From NCBI RefSeq assembly GCF_001443605.1, contig NZ_CP013118.1, positions 4,179,001-4,243,000 of the forward strand: a stretch of DNA of 64,000 nucleotides, in the 5' to 3' direction. Positions 43,101 to 50,515 of this stretch are shown piece by piece; positions within the stretch are counted from its first letter, which is position 1; the number at the start of each line of letters is the position of its first letter. The translations under genes were made by a program, and so were the position numbers. Origin of the DNA: Salinivirga cyanobacteriivorans. Its GTDB lineage: Bacteria > Bacteroidota > Bacteroidia > Bacteroidales > Salinivirgaceae. The notes under the pieces were generated by a model. It did no database searches and was not told the DNA's origin. It worked only from the letters and a program-made list of their open reading frames with translations.

Positions 43101-46100
43101 GCCTATTTCGATCAAACTGTGCGAGGCGATGTAACTTACGGTAGATTATATTTACGTCATACCAGTACCAAAACTTTGGAAGGCGATATCGATGTGGACG
43201 GCCGTCTGGAACTTGATCAGGAACAGGTAATCCTCGATGCCAATAATCAGAATATTAATATTGCCGGAACATGGCATAACCAGGATGAGGGTACATTTTT
43301 ACCCGGAAACGGAGAGGTTGTATTTGATGGTACTGAAGACCAAAGAATATACCTGGGAACCAGCGGCTCGAATGATTTTAATACCATGAAGATCGATAAG
43401 GATGATCCTTTAGCAGATGTCAGGGTTTATTACAATGATATAACTGTAAATGAGGATTTATGGCCCCGAAGTGGAAGATTCTACTGCTACAATGATTATT
43501 CCGTAACTATTCTTGGTGATATGATTGCTGAAAACGATGGTATGTTTATGGATGCAGGTACCTATATTTTGGCAAACGATAATCCCGGGGCCACAGTTGA
43601 TCTAAAATTTAATGGTTCAGAGGTAAGAAATCTGACCCTTGACGGGCAGGCTACTTTCCGCGCATTGGATGCCCTTGCGGTAAGTAATTTATTTACACTG
43701 GAAGAAGGCACGTTCGATGGTAACGGCCAAAGTATAACTCTGGGAGATAACAATGATGTTGCCAATGTTAGTGGTCTTTACCAGGTTGGTGAAGGAGGCT
43801 CATTGAATCTTGGAAACCGGACGACATTTAATATTTTGGCAGGAGGTGAAGTTGAAGTTATTGGAGCAGAAGGAAATCCCGCTACCATTAGTGGGCGCGA
43901 TGGTAATGATTATTATTACTTTAATGTTGAGAATGGTGGAACCATCTCAGCATCGCAATACATATTTGAATATATGAATGATGCAGGGATCTACGTGAAA
44001 AATGGTGCAATCATTGATGATGCAAACAATTTCAGCGATGGTACCTTTACCAATCCCAGAAGTGGGGGTATATGCCTGCGTATTGAAAATACACAATCAT
44101 TTATCAATAACGATAGCATTGTGAATGTGCGTTTCCCACAAAATCCGGGCAATGGAACCAAAAACGTTGCAAAATTGGTTTCTACACTTGGTGTATTAGA
44201 TTTTTATAGTGCTTCGGGTGAGCTTGCCGGTGAAGAGTATGAAGATGATAACTATAACCTGATTAACTGGCCTGGTGTGAATACTGTTACCTGGCTTGGA
44301 GGAGATCCTTCCGGTAATAAGGACTGGAATATAGCAGCAAACTGGGAGCCTTCAAGGGTGCCTGGCAATAATGATAACGTAGTTATTCCTGATGATGTTA
44401 TTTACTTCCCGGTTTTCAATATAGATCAGGTAGATGGTGCAACCGATACAGTGAAGACCATTGAAAATAATCATACATTGAGAATTACTGCCGATGATGG
44501 CTTAAATTCTGCATCATTGGTTGTGCTCGAAGAATTTGAAAATAATGACATTATAGATTTTGGCTCAGATAGTGCTACACTTGCTGTTCAGGGAACATTT
44601 ACAAACAATGGAACATTTAATGGTGCAGGTGGGGTGCTAGAATTTTCAGGAAACAACCTTTCTTCTGTCAATTCAGAGATCAATCAAATTTGGTTGTCAT
44701 TAAGAGTTGATAAGGTTAGTACCATACAATTCTCTGAGGATGCACTGTTCAAAGATATCTACATCAAACAAGGTAAGCTGCAATATACCAATAACAACCG
44801 AACACTTACATCAAAGTCCGACTTCATCAATAAAGGTGAAGTAGATATGGCACAATCAAAACTCAAGCTGAATGGTATTGGTAGCTTCAGCCTTGAACCA
44901 AATAACTCACAATTCTACAACCTTGAAATTAGTGGAGGAGATTATACCTTGAATAGCCCGCAGCTGGATGTTTCATATTTACTGAATATTAAAAGCGGTG
45001 CAGAGTTGTTGCTCAATTCCAATACACTGGTTTATGGTACAGGAACAACATCCGGATCATTAGCCGTGGATGGTAAATTTACCATGAATCAGAATTCTGA
45101 ATTGCAACTTAGAAGTGATGCTGATGTGACAATAACAGGAACTGGCGAATTTGAAGCTTTCGGGGCGGAGAATAATGAGGCGATTATAACCCGGAATGGT
45201 TCTGGGAGGTACTCTTTCGTTGTAAATGGAGGTGATATCAGAGTACGGGAATATATTTTCGAATATCTTGATAGCGATGGTCTAACCATTGAAAACGGAT
45301 CCACAGTTGACAGTTTGAACAACGGTAAATTCTCATATGGTGCTTCCGGTGGTCGCTACCTAAATTTCAAAATGGATTACGGTGCAAGTGATAATGATAC
45401 TTTGTTGATTAAAAATATTCAGTTCGATGATGGTGCTGATTTTAATGCAAAACGGCTTGAGGCAACTGATGGTATCGTTGAATTTAAAGATGCATATGGT
45501 TTACGTGCCGGTCATTACTACGAAGACGACGATGGTTCTATGTCAGAAGGTGCAGTGGTATGGTCTTACACCAAACCCACATTGATCTGGGAAGGCGATG
45601 TTAGTGATCGGTGGGATCAACAACAGAACTGGGATCCTGAAGGATTGCCGGATGTGAATTCAATCGTAATTATTAACCCCGGAATCAGTTTCGATCCTGT
45701 AATTGACCTAAATTTATCCAATGATACAGCATATGCTAAGAAGCTAACCATTAATGAAAGTGCTTCATTGACCATTGAGGATGATAAAAACATGGTTGTA
45801 CTGGAAGACTTTACCAATAATGGTATTTTTGATGTTACCAGTGGCTCAGTCAGCTATATGCAAATTGGTGCAAGTTGGGCCAACGGAGGAACATTTAATC
45901 ATGGAGGAAGCTCAACGGTTGCCTTTACCTCTGAAGCCAACATGGATATTAATACGGGAGGACAATCATTTTACAACCTTACTCTGAATAGTGGTGAAGG
46001 AACAGGAGCAGCCATTTTCTCTACACAAAGCTCCATCGAAATTGAAGGAAGCTTTACGCTGAATAAAGGTACACTCAGAGTCGAGAATTCTGCTCATACA

Positions 46101-48806
46101 TTATACGTTGCTGGAGATTTTACAAATAGCGACTCATTTGAACATGGCAACGGAGAAGTGGTGTTGAATGGCAATACACAAAGTATTGATAATAATTCTT
46201 CTTCATTCTACGATATTACCCTCAATGGAACCGGTTCTAAAACCCTGGCCAACGATATGACCGTTGTGAACGATCTTGATAATCAGGCCGGTCTGGATGC
46301 TGATGCTTATGCTATTACCATTCAGGGTGATTGGCTTGGTAATGGTTCATTCAATGCCCAAACCAGTGAGGTTGTATTTAACGGCAGCTCATCTCAGGAG
46401 ATTTCAAAGTCGCTGACATTTTATGACTTAACCATTAATAACACAAATAGTACAACAGCTATCACGTTGGGTGACCCAATTACAGTGAACGGAGCATTGA
46501 ATCTTACCGATGGCATTGTGGGAACAAGTAGCTCAGATCTTCTTATAATGGCAGATGGTTCCACCCTGGGAACAGCAGGGCTGCAGAGCCACATTGATGG
46601 GGCTTTCCGCAAGATTGGAAGTACTGATTTTGTTTTTCCCTTAGGAAGCGGAGATGTTTATGCGCCTCTGGGAATTACTGCTCTTGGTGTATCCAGTACA
46701 TTTACAGCCGAATATAATGCATCACCTTACAATACATCCAGTCTTGATGTAGGGCTAAACAACGTGAGTGCAGTTGAACATTGGGAATTACAGCGGTCTG
46801 GAACGGCCACTCCAAAAGTTACCTTATATTGGGAAGATGGAGATTACAGTGGTATTGATGATATTGATCCGCTTGTAGTAGCTTATTTTGAAACTGGTAC
46901 CGGCTGGACAAACATCGGACAGGGAGGTAGTAACGGTACGCCAGCTGCTGGGGATATAACATCTGTAGAAGATTTTGCCACCGGAGGCTTTTTTACCATC
47001 GGGTGGGAGTATATTGACCTTACCTGGACCGGAAGCAGCGGTACTTCCTGGACCGATCCAGCCAATTGGGATGATGGCACTGAGACACCAAAAGCAACCA
47101 CAAATATTATTATACCTGAAAGTATGCCTGATTATCCGGTTATTTCGGCCGATGCAGAAACATTTGATCTGAATATTCACAATGGAGCAACCCTGACAGT
47201 GCAGGATGGTCAGATATTAGATGTAAAAGGTAATATGGATATTGTGGCTGGTGGAGAACTAATTTTGACCGATGCTGGCGAGTTATACCTTAGAGGAGAT
47301 TTGACCAATGCCGGAGCCTTTACAAGTGGAAACGGAAGCACAATCTCTCTCAATGGAACAACAGCCCAATCTGCCGACAATTTGGATGCGTATAATTTAA
47401 TGATTGGCGGAAATGATGTCAAAACATTAACCGGTACAATAAATATAGACAATAATCTAAATATTTCCGGAGACCTGGATGCAGGTACTTCAACCATAAC
47501 CCTTAGCGGAAATTTAGATTTGACCGGAACTTTGGATGAAGGTACAAGTGATGTGACTTTCAATGGAACTGCACAGCAGCTTATTACCGGTAACAAGCAA
47601 GTGGTATTCTATGATTTAACCATAGATAATTCATTTGCAACAGCTCCGCAAATTGACGTGCAAACCAATGTATTGGTTAATGGCGCTCTTGGCCTGAACG
47701 ATGGGGTTGTTGAGACTTCTTCCTCCGGTGAATTACTTACGCTGGGGTCTAGTGCCACCAGTGATGAGGGCTCTGTTGATAGTTATATTTCAGGTCCGAT
47801 GCGAAAAGATGGCGTAGCTGACTTTATTTTCCCAATTGGTAAAAATGAGCGATGGGCCAGGTTAGCTATAACCGATATGTCGGGAATGGCCTCGGGAGTA
47901 TTTGAAGCAGAGTATTTTGACGATGGCTTTGGTACCTATGGTCCGGTTAGTGGTAGCATTGATCATGTAAGTATTGAAGAATACTGGGATCTCGACAGGT
48001 CTTCCGGGAATGCCCAGCCCAAAGTTACGCTATATTGGGAAGATACCGCTTTCAGCGTGATTGATAACCCGGTAACATTGCTTGTGGCGCATTACGATAC
48101 CGATGCAAACATATGGGAAGATATGGGTAACTCCGATAATAACTGGACCGGAGACCCCGGAGCGCCCGGATATGTAACCTCGACTGTGAATTTTGATGAT
48201 TTCAGTCCTGTAGCATTCGCCAGTAGTGTTGAAGATGATAACCCACTGCCTGTTGAACTTAAAAACTTTGATGTGGAAGTTACCGAATCTCAAGATGTAA
48301 AAGCAAACTGGATTACATTAAGCGAATTGAATAACAGCCACTTTATTCTGGAGCGTTCAAAAGATGGATTTATTTTCGAACAGGTTGATAGTATCGCAGG
48401 AGCTGGCAACAGTACTTCAGAAATAAGATACAGTACGCTTGATGTTACTCCCCATTCTGGCGTCTCTTATTACAGATTAATTCAGGTCGATTTCGATGGT
48501 ACCCAATCTGTTTCAGAAGTCAGGTCTGTATTTATTGAGCCTTCATTGAATTTCTTTGACGTGGCAATTTATCCGAATCCGGTAACTAACGGAGAATGCT
48601 ATTTGAATTTGGAAGGATTATCAGAAGCTAAAATCCAAATGGTAATTGTTAGTTCAACTGGCCATATGATGGTAAAAGAAATGATTAATGTGACCGGAGG
48701 CGAAGCTGATATTTCTCAGTATTTGAGTAAGTTAGCTTCCGGGCTTTACTCAATCATCATCATTAAAGACCAACAGCGATTTATCAGGAAGTTATACATC
48801 AATTAA
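34107..48806 (+). CDS. Giant (~4,900-residue) repetitive T9SS-exported surface protein
   Basis: The frame is open from a TTG at 34080; another TTG at 34089 would give MKKITIMIKL. I chose the ATG at 34107, which gives a signal peptide MIKLYYFLSVALIIFSINLSG. The mature part is very long and rich in Asn, Asp, Gly, Thr and Ser. It consists of degenerate beta-strand repeats built around phrases such as GDWxNxGxF, VxFxGxxxQxI and a following hydrophobic strand, as expected for a beta-helix or adhesin. Modules with W-x-G...W...ANW...VP recur near residues 1430, 2610, 3400, 3825 and 4305. Two related modules (FPxG, then EHWEL/EYWDL with KVTLYWED) lie near 4180-4300 and 4570-4710. The last ~80 residues, starting AIYPNPV, are a type A T9SS sorting domain, cleaved at export. 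It is probably a cell-surface adhesin of about 0.5 MDa; the ligand is unknown. Confidence 0.92.
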   Translation: MIKLYYFLSVALIIFSINLSGATYTSTGDGDFYDVATWGGGLNLSDIRDGSNDFIIAAGHTVVLNDSVNINDLTINGTLIFGDEAVGEAMVVNGVFEVNGSASVSSNTATHKLYIYGGFISDGTIDFRNNSNQVVNTYLDGTYNISGTDEPLLNSLNILGGSVTLQRSLNIDGNLLVDASATFNAGANTINLAGNFTSTGNFNANTSTLNMDAGLVQSITQNVTLYDFTATGSGIVSLSGSITVTNDFTCNNSSRIVTSSNQNFEGDFTVDATGEFTANDGVVSFDGANQAITLNGAIEFDRVDAAGSGTKTIAGSLVCNDNFYIRDGVTVTDGAGQTHYLETIYFHGTGDLNFSNKIVFNRESTAYILADGGGIVDLGTAAIDFDGRFYIGNGGNPTTLQVNDDIEVLSDYIVIEDGSALTDVSTAATLKLNDGTNLYVRGADNFPGGFATYDFHENSFVRYDQDMAQTVRGNITYGHLYLRQGTKTVDGPLIINSNLYVIANNNDSIILDLVNFDHRLRGHLNDNSDDDQFSFITASGGTFYMDGVDDNQNIYCRTPRDTAYKFNNLSLQNPAPTQVKQFRIIGNDTDTHNDNMTDIVVVGDFSATNSTDNPSLALEIDFNNSIISNNADGSQGPPTYPQGSGDFELGDNVKMLVSGSDNFLRTTRSFNTNSLADSSTVRFDSPQSQTMPEITYGNVEIAGAGFCRTGSRGIGITVLGDIRRTGGSVIFKTQDGVFGAPTHKIYGDWHLRDNHVEYEVNDIVIQFLGADQQIVNSTLFPNVEFDGSGTKNIEGNLEVTGDFVIKNDITVDASNHNIDVAGNWNNNFSGQFINTNGEVTFNGDGDQTISQQVGNNSKFETIRIDKDAGKIEALSDFDVNRHFYFTENRGDFDLNDNTVNIGGNWYIQDGCDLTWDAGAMLHFNGNSEDQLIRNYNENTIYPDMKFSRSGMKRLYQEDFDINGDFIIDNASVRAEWFDLYVEGDWINTGGSFGHYRTTWFDGADQNIDATDFEDIVFSGTGTKYLDGHINLGGELTIDSLATLDVSPDGGTTSYNITIDEHWNNNVFTVDSTQTGQFIPRQGSVIFVGEWSNIYTGDSIDADGNGRAGKSFYNLVINNASDDYWSRLYPVSQPDDNTVKIGNDLKVENDFTITNGRFITYWNHLHIGGDMKNTGGYLQMNDRYDQPPVLYLEGSGAHQFDPGDPHDVRRVEITKGGQYTLVNNLEMTANNDNTALLVTNGRLDLNHNILSLDSNTGDVTIGASGTLEIDSLAQLQLENDRSITNNGTFRIVGTENGPAVLTAINGNYNFYQEGGTIHAMHYTIENTQGNGIEFNGGSIDATNNFSNGRFSNGAGNAYMTFPQTGIDFGSDITIDEVIFNEGPTYNVSRENNTGTGIITFQNSSGSLSGEAYENDVPGTVDWDYPGTKYWDGEGVDDDWSTAANWIGDVVPATTDKVILDHSNVAGSYTVDISADVEIERISIGESGANTIDVIIDGGNFVLTDNITINSSGSITQTQATDTLKVGGSWSNNGTHSANSSAVLFNPLSGTHTISAGSNDFNDFIIAGTDGEMVLGGDINVNGDLMIESGSLKASNNDIYLLGDWFVGAGHFDGGDGTVYFDKDDGTDQNISGGEFNDVTLRNSSPKILEDLIYLYGDLNIESGAFLNGADHYIYVGDNWYNRAGTDGFTQTGSGTVIFNGSGTTDIGNYGTPSDTEPTVFNNLIFDGNGTKRISNSISVNGNLTNREGSNIYLGAEDNDTIQINGTASGTFTMNGGTFLIYGADNFPQGFNTYSLTDGTVDYYSDNPQNIYGGAAVEYYNLRIRKINVDGVNVTKTASDDLYVQNQIWANDTCTVIDMDGHDLYTEGNLRLASQVNGYPPQIQWGGGRFIHEGGNVTLDEDVIEYNTIIKRGDSWMDLSVDISVTGDVTISDESNLDMNEFQMECTGAGKTFTLASNSRLYSYIADTVSGDTTYAFPIGFATYTIKESSLYYLRGDQDQAILPGVTYGNVYLNDNVTKTVSLFGDLDVEGDFRVNNDGIVLNDQGHDLYLSGYNNDLRNYTPTSTIYFDSDSEQRLFAGGNFDEVYLNNVEFSGGGGTMQLIYESDYYINGDFRIAENDSVYSNDNIIFQGDSMCITGYFEHVANTFTFNGEDQVINPGAGMFHDVTFNKRGEKLFKENGINIDGDITIVGEFVDAPDPDPDYYDTVIVQFDTLVHYIAAEDIVVQSNSTWDTDSADIYFDRGGTQYIPKIELNNIFFANRGTKYLTDTLWANDITIQDNVRFRSSDNSDNPNDIFCYGSWTNNGAANLYENEVYFESRDTDSKTIKTNNDDFFKVFFNQSNTSARTYTLTDNLQVDDELVIGDGATLKTADNNLQLGDNDPNEGTFPDGEEHTVEVGGALEVDAGGGILFDQNDMYPKLTVNGTFKVVGESGNNATLGQLAGGWRRGTEIIIESGGEVHFRYYNAEHLHYNGLVVKDGATIDPTNNFSDGIWNDMYQWDDYTDINDENIVQDTFIYMNIQTDVTGVGTVDNVTFNHPGSPDTLHHFNVYRPESATGTLEFGGTAGGSMAGELYELDEAQDNSGDPYDPANGKIDWPAISVLTWDGSESSDWFTTANWTPAQVPDATTDVIIPLITDGGDNPLITSDGAVCQNISITDGIMGIATGVNDFTIAGSLVMESDAILAIEDQTTVDVTGDWDIASDAIFEPGSSEINFVRTTGSTVITPRNSTFYDLRFSGGGTFYISGNEVSIENDYIQENGDVAPNTDNYTYFIAGNYTKSGGTFSTSPDDGFFEFNGTADQNISGGRFSRLRISNQSATVFIDDSTSVDYTSNNEDNPAFEIAAGGTFEASTGAVLYINGNVDIKSGGTFNDGGETHRFVGRHWIGNGDYVGTGTIRCEGNRQDFHRSHFNNLYFANTPEQNNSWKYIQDTVNVDNDLTVDCYGVLLYDNHVINETSTGTFDVTDAEPQSTRIYVRGENNYPNGFDTYTCDPDAYIFYDAYFDQTVRGDVTYGRLYLRHTSTKTLEGDIDVDGRLELDQEQVILDANNQNINIAGTWHNQDEGTFLPGNGEVVFDGTEDQRIYLGTSGSNDFNTMKIDKDDPLADVRVYYNDITVNEDLWPRSGRFYCYNDYSVTILGDMIAENDGMFMDAGTYILANDNPGATVDLKFNGSEVRNLTLDGQATFRALDALAVSNLFTLEEGTFDGNGQSITLGDNNDVANVSGLYQVGEGGSLNLGNRTTFNILAGGEVEVIGAEGNPATISGRDGNDYYYFNVENGGTISASQYIFEYMNDAGIYVKNGAIIDDANNFSDGTFTNPRSGGICLRIENTQSFINNDSIVNVRFPQNPGNGTKNVAKLVSTLGVLDFYSASGELAGEEYEDDNYNLINWPGVNTVTWLGGDPSGNKDWNIAANWEPSRVPGNNDNVVIPDDVIYFPVFNIDQVDGATDTVKTIENNHTLRITADDGLNSASLVVLEEFENNDIIDFGSDSATLAVQGTFTNNGTFNGAGGVLEFSGNNLSSVNSEINQIWLSLRVDKVSTIQFSEDALFKDIYIKQGKLQYTNNNRTLTSKSDFINKGEVDMAQSKLKLNGIGSFSLEPNNSQFYNLEISGGDYTLNSPQLDVSYLLNIKSGAELLLNSNTLVYGTGTTSGSLAVDGKFTMNQNSELQLRSDADVTITGTGEFEAFGAENNEAIITRNGSGRYSFVVNGGDIRVREYIFEYLDSDGLTIENGSTVDSLNNGKFSYGASGGRYLNFKMDYGASDNDTLLIKNIQFDDGADFNAKRLEATDGIVEFKDAYGLRAGHYYEDDDGSMSEGAVVWSYTKPTLIWEGDVSDRWDQQQNWDPEGLPDVNSIVIINPGISFDPVIDLNLSNDTAYAKKLTINESASLTIEDDKNMVVLEDFTNNGIFDVTSGSVSYMQIGASWANGGTFNHGGSSTVAFTSEANMDINTGGQSFYNLTLNSGEGTGAAIFSTQSSIEIEGSFTLNKGTLRVENSAHTLYVAGDFTNSDSFEHGNGEVVLNGNTQSIDNNSSSFYDITLNGTGSKTLANDMTVVNDLDNQAGLDADAYAITIQGDWLGNGSFNAQTSEVVFNGSSSQEISKSLTFYDLTINNTNSTTAITLGDPITVNGALNLTDGIVGTSSSDLLIMADGSTLGTAGLQSHIDGAFRKIGSTDFVFPLGSGDVYAPLGITALGVSSTFTAEYNASPYNTSSLDVGLNNVSAVEHWELQRSGTATPKVTLYWEDGDYSGIDDIDPLVVAYFETGTGWTNIGQGGSNGTPAAGDITSVEDFATGGFFTIGWEYIDLTWTGSSGTSWTDPANWDDGTETPKATTNIIIPESMPDYPVISADAETFDLNIHNGATLTVQDGQILDVKGNMDIVAGGELILTDAGELYLRGDLTNAGAFTSGNGSTISLNGTTAQSADNLDAYNLMIGGNDVKTLTGTINIDNNLNISGDLDAGTSTITLSGNLDLTGTLDEGTSDVTFNGTAQQLITGNKQVVFYDLTIDNSFATAPQIDVQTNVLVNGALGLNDGVVETSSSGELLTLGSSATSDEGSVDSYISGPMRKDGVADFIFPIGKNERWARLAITDMSGMASGVFEAEYFDDGFGTYGPVSGSIDHVSIEEYWDLDRSSGNAQPKVTLYWEDTAFSVIDNPVTLLVAHYDTDANIWEDMGNSDNNWTGDPGAPGYVTSTVNFDDFSPVAFASSVEDDNPLPVELKNFDVEVTESQDVKANWITLSELNNSHFILERSKDGFIFEQVDSIAGAGNSTSEIRYSTLDVTPHSGVSYYRLIQVDFDGTQSVSEVRSVFIEPSLNFFDVAIYPNPVTNGECYLNLEGLSEAKIQMVIVSSTGHMMVKEMINVTGGEADISQYLSKLASGLYSIIIIKDQQRFIRKLYIN

Positions 48807-48821
48807 TAAATTGATAACTCA

Positions 48822-48856
48822 AAGCGCAGCCAAAAAATGGCTGCGCTTTTTTGTGT
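48822..48856 (+). terminator. Rho-independent terminator after the giant gene
   Basis: AAAGCGCAGCC (48822-48832) pairs perfectly with GGCTGCGCTTT (48840-48850) around a 7-nt loop, followed by a T run. It lies 16 bp past the stop. Confidence 0.9.
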
Positions 48857-48914
48857 TCAATAATTGGGTTCAGCTTTAAATTCTGTAACTTGTACTTCCG
48901 TTTGAATTGTCGTA

Positions 48915-49571
48915 ATGAGATACTTGAAATTTATTTTTTTTGGGTTTATTAGCCTTGCGCTGGGATCTCTTCAGGCTCAAGAGAATCAATATAAATTTGT
49001 GCATTTCGAAGAGCTTTTCAAGGAGGGCATCTATGTAACTTTTGATGATTTTAAGCATCAAAATCCTGTGTCCAGGCATGCCATTATAGCTTTGGAAGAT
49101 AAAAATGATCCTGATTTTTTACTTAAGGTGCTATCATATGATCGATTTTCTTATTTCGATTCGACAGGTCAAAAACATACCCTTCCCAGTGGCGAAATAT
49201 GGGGTATGGTCCGGCGAAATGCCCTGTATATATTTCACGGATATGCACTTTCTAAAGTGCACTTTAACGGAAGGTGGGGCTATTTTACTAGCTATAAAAG
49301 AACACCCCAGCCAGGTATGAATGTTATGCCGGGGAGCTACTATGCCGTACAGGTGCCTTTTACAGCCGGAAAGAGAGCCCAAACTATGATTGTAGATCTA
49401 AAAAACGGTAAAATCAGCCCTTTTGAACGTAAAGACCTTTTGGAAGTGCTTAATTCCGATTCGTTGTTGAAAAATGAATATGAAAGCTTAACAAGAAGGA
49501 AACAGAAACAACTCAAATATTTGTATCTTCGTAAACTGAATGACAAGATTGAATTCACTTTTCCGCAATAA
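48915..49571 (+). CDS. Secreted protein of unknown function
   Basis: The protein has 218 residues. An N-terminal signal peptide (about 1-21, ending LGSLQA-Q) predicts export to the periplasm or outer membrane. The rest is a mixed alpha/beta globular sequence with a middle SGEIWGMVRRNALYIF segment and a charged C-terminal helix (KNEYESLTRRKQKQLKYLY). No lipobox, no T9SS sorting domain and no catalytic motif were seen, and I do not recognise the family. It is separated from the giant gene by a terminator, and the next gene follows 29 bp after its stop, so these two probably form a unit. Confidence 0.7.
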   Translation: MRYLKFIFFGFISLALGSLQAQENQYKFVHFEELFKEGIYVTFDDFKHQNPVSRHAIIALEDKNDPDFLLKVLSYDRFSYFDSTGQKHTLPSGEIWGMVRRNALYIFHGYALSKVHFNGRWGYFTSYKRTPQPGMNVMPGSYYAVQVPFTAGKRAQTMIVDLKNGKISPFERKDLLEVLNSDSLLKNEYESLTRRKQKQLKYLYLRKLNDKIEFTFPQ

Positions 49572-49600
49572 TATTTGTATGAATTTAAAATATACTTGAA

Positions 49601-50461
49601 ATGAGAAAAATTTTAGCGATAATTGGGCTGCTAATGATTACATCCCAGCTGTTCTCTCAGCTGGTAGTGGCAGAGCAGGACGAATTAAAACGATTTGAGA
49701 AAACCAAAACCATTGCTTTTCTGGAGCCAAATCCTTTACTTGTCTATAATCGGATCATTAAAGATGTGATGGAAAAGCATTGGGATGTTACTGAGTTTGA
49801 GGTTAAAAAATACGATGGCGAAGAATTTGAGCAATTAAGGCTTGACCCTAATCTGTCTTTTCTAATGATTAATCGCATTTATTATGAAAGAGACAAAACA
49901 AGAGCACAGTACCAGTTTTTAAACCTTTCACTGGGAGGCAATTATGAATTGGCAGCTCAAATGCCTACTATCTCAGGTCTACCCATTAGTTATGTCGATG
50001 TGGAAGAAGACACTTACGATTATAAGCTGGGGCTGATTTTGAGGTTTATCCAGGAGCATATCAAGGTGAGTATGGAACACCCCGACCTTAATAAATCGCG
50101 GAAAATGATCAGGTTTTATCGTAAGGAACTGACAGATATTCACGATAAAACGCTTTACGTGCTGAAGGAAGAATTAGGTCCAGAGGTTAATACACTTCAG
50201 GAAATAAAGGATGTTTATCCGCATGATGTGAAAATTGCAACCAAAGAGGAAATTACTAAAGTGATTAATAGCCGTGACCCGGATGCTGTTATTTTACATC
50301 AGGTTGGGCCAAAAAATACCAAGCGTAAAGCACGTTGCTGGAACGTGATTATGGGTGCTGATGATGCTAAACTGTATTATTTTAACTATCATATGATCAA
50401 AAGGGGTAAACGTCCCGAAGGCTTGTTGAAAAAAGATTTCAAACGATTAAGCAGGCAGTAA
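49601..50461 (+). CDS. Secreted protein of unknown function
   Basis: The 286-residue protein starts with a signal peptide (MRKILAIIGLLMITSQLFSQ, about 20 residues). The mature part has a first domain (about 30-130) that alternates strands and charged helices, including a region FLEPNPLLVYNRIIKDVMEKHW, and a helical middle (LRFIQEHIKVSMEH). The C-terminal third is basic. There are no recognisable enzymatic motifs, no lipobox and no T9SS domain. The family is not recognised, though the general look is of periplasmic Bacteroidota proteins. It is probably co-transcribed with the preceding secreted gene and is followed by a terminator at 50480-50515, where it converges on the YfhO gene. Confidence 0.7.
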   Translation: MRKILAIIGLLMITSQLFSQLVVAEQDELKRFEKTKTIAFLEPNPLLVYNRIIKDVMEKHWDVTEFEVKKYDGEEFEQLRLDPNLSFLMINRIYYERDKTRAQYQFLNLSLGGNYELAAQMPTISGLPISYVDVEEDTYDYKLGLILRFIQEHIKVSMEHPDLNKSRKMIRFYRKELTDIHDKTLYVLKEELGPEVNTLQEIKDVYPHDVKIATKEEITKVINSRDPDAVILHQVGPKNTKRKARCWNVIMGADDAKLYYFNYHMIKRGKRPEGLLKKDFKRLSRQ

Positions 50462-50479
50462 TTCCTGTAAATACAAATA

Positions 50480-50515
50480 AGGTGTGTCGGTTCAGATGCA
50501 CCTTTTTTTATTTTT
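50480..50515 (+). terminator. Rho-independent terminator between convergent genes
   Basis: AGGTGTGTC (50480-50488) pairs with GATGCACCT (50495-50503), with two G-U pairs, around a 6-nt loop and followed by T7ATTTTT. It ends transcription of the secreted-protein pair and reaches into the 3' end of the opposing YfhO gene. Confidence 0.75.

Noticed and set aside
34202..48293. Many minus-strand ORFs of 60-130 codons inside the giant gene
   Set aside because: They are shadows of the repetitive coding sequence with low-complexity translations and no start context.
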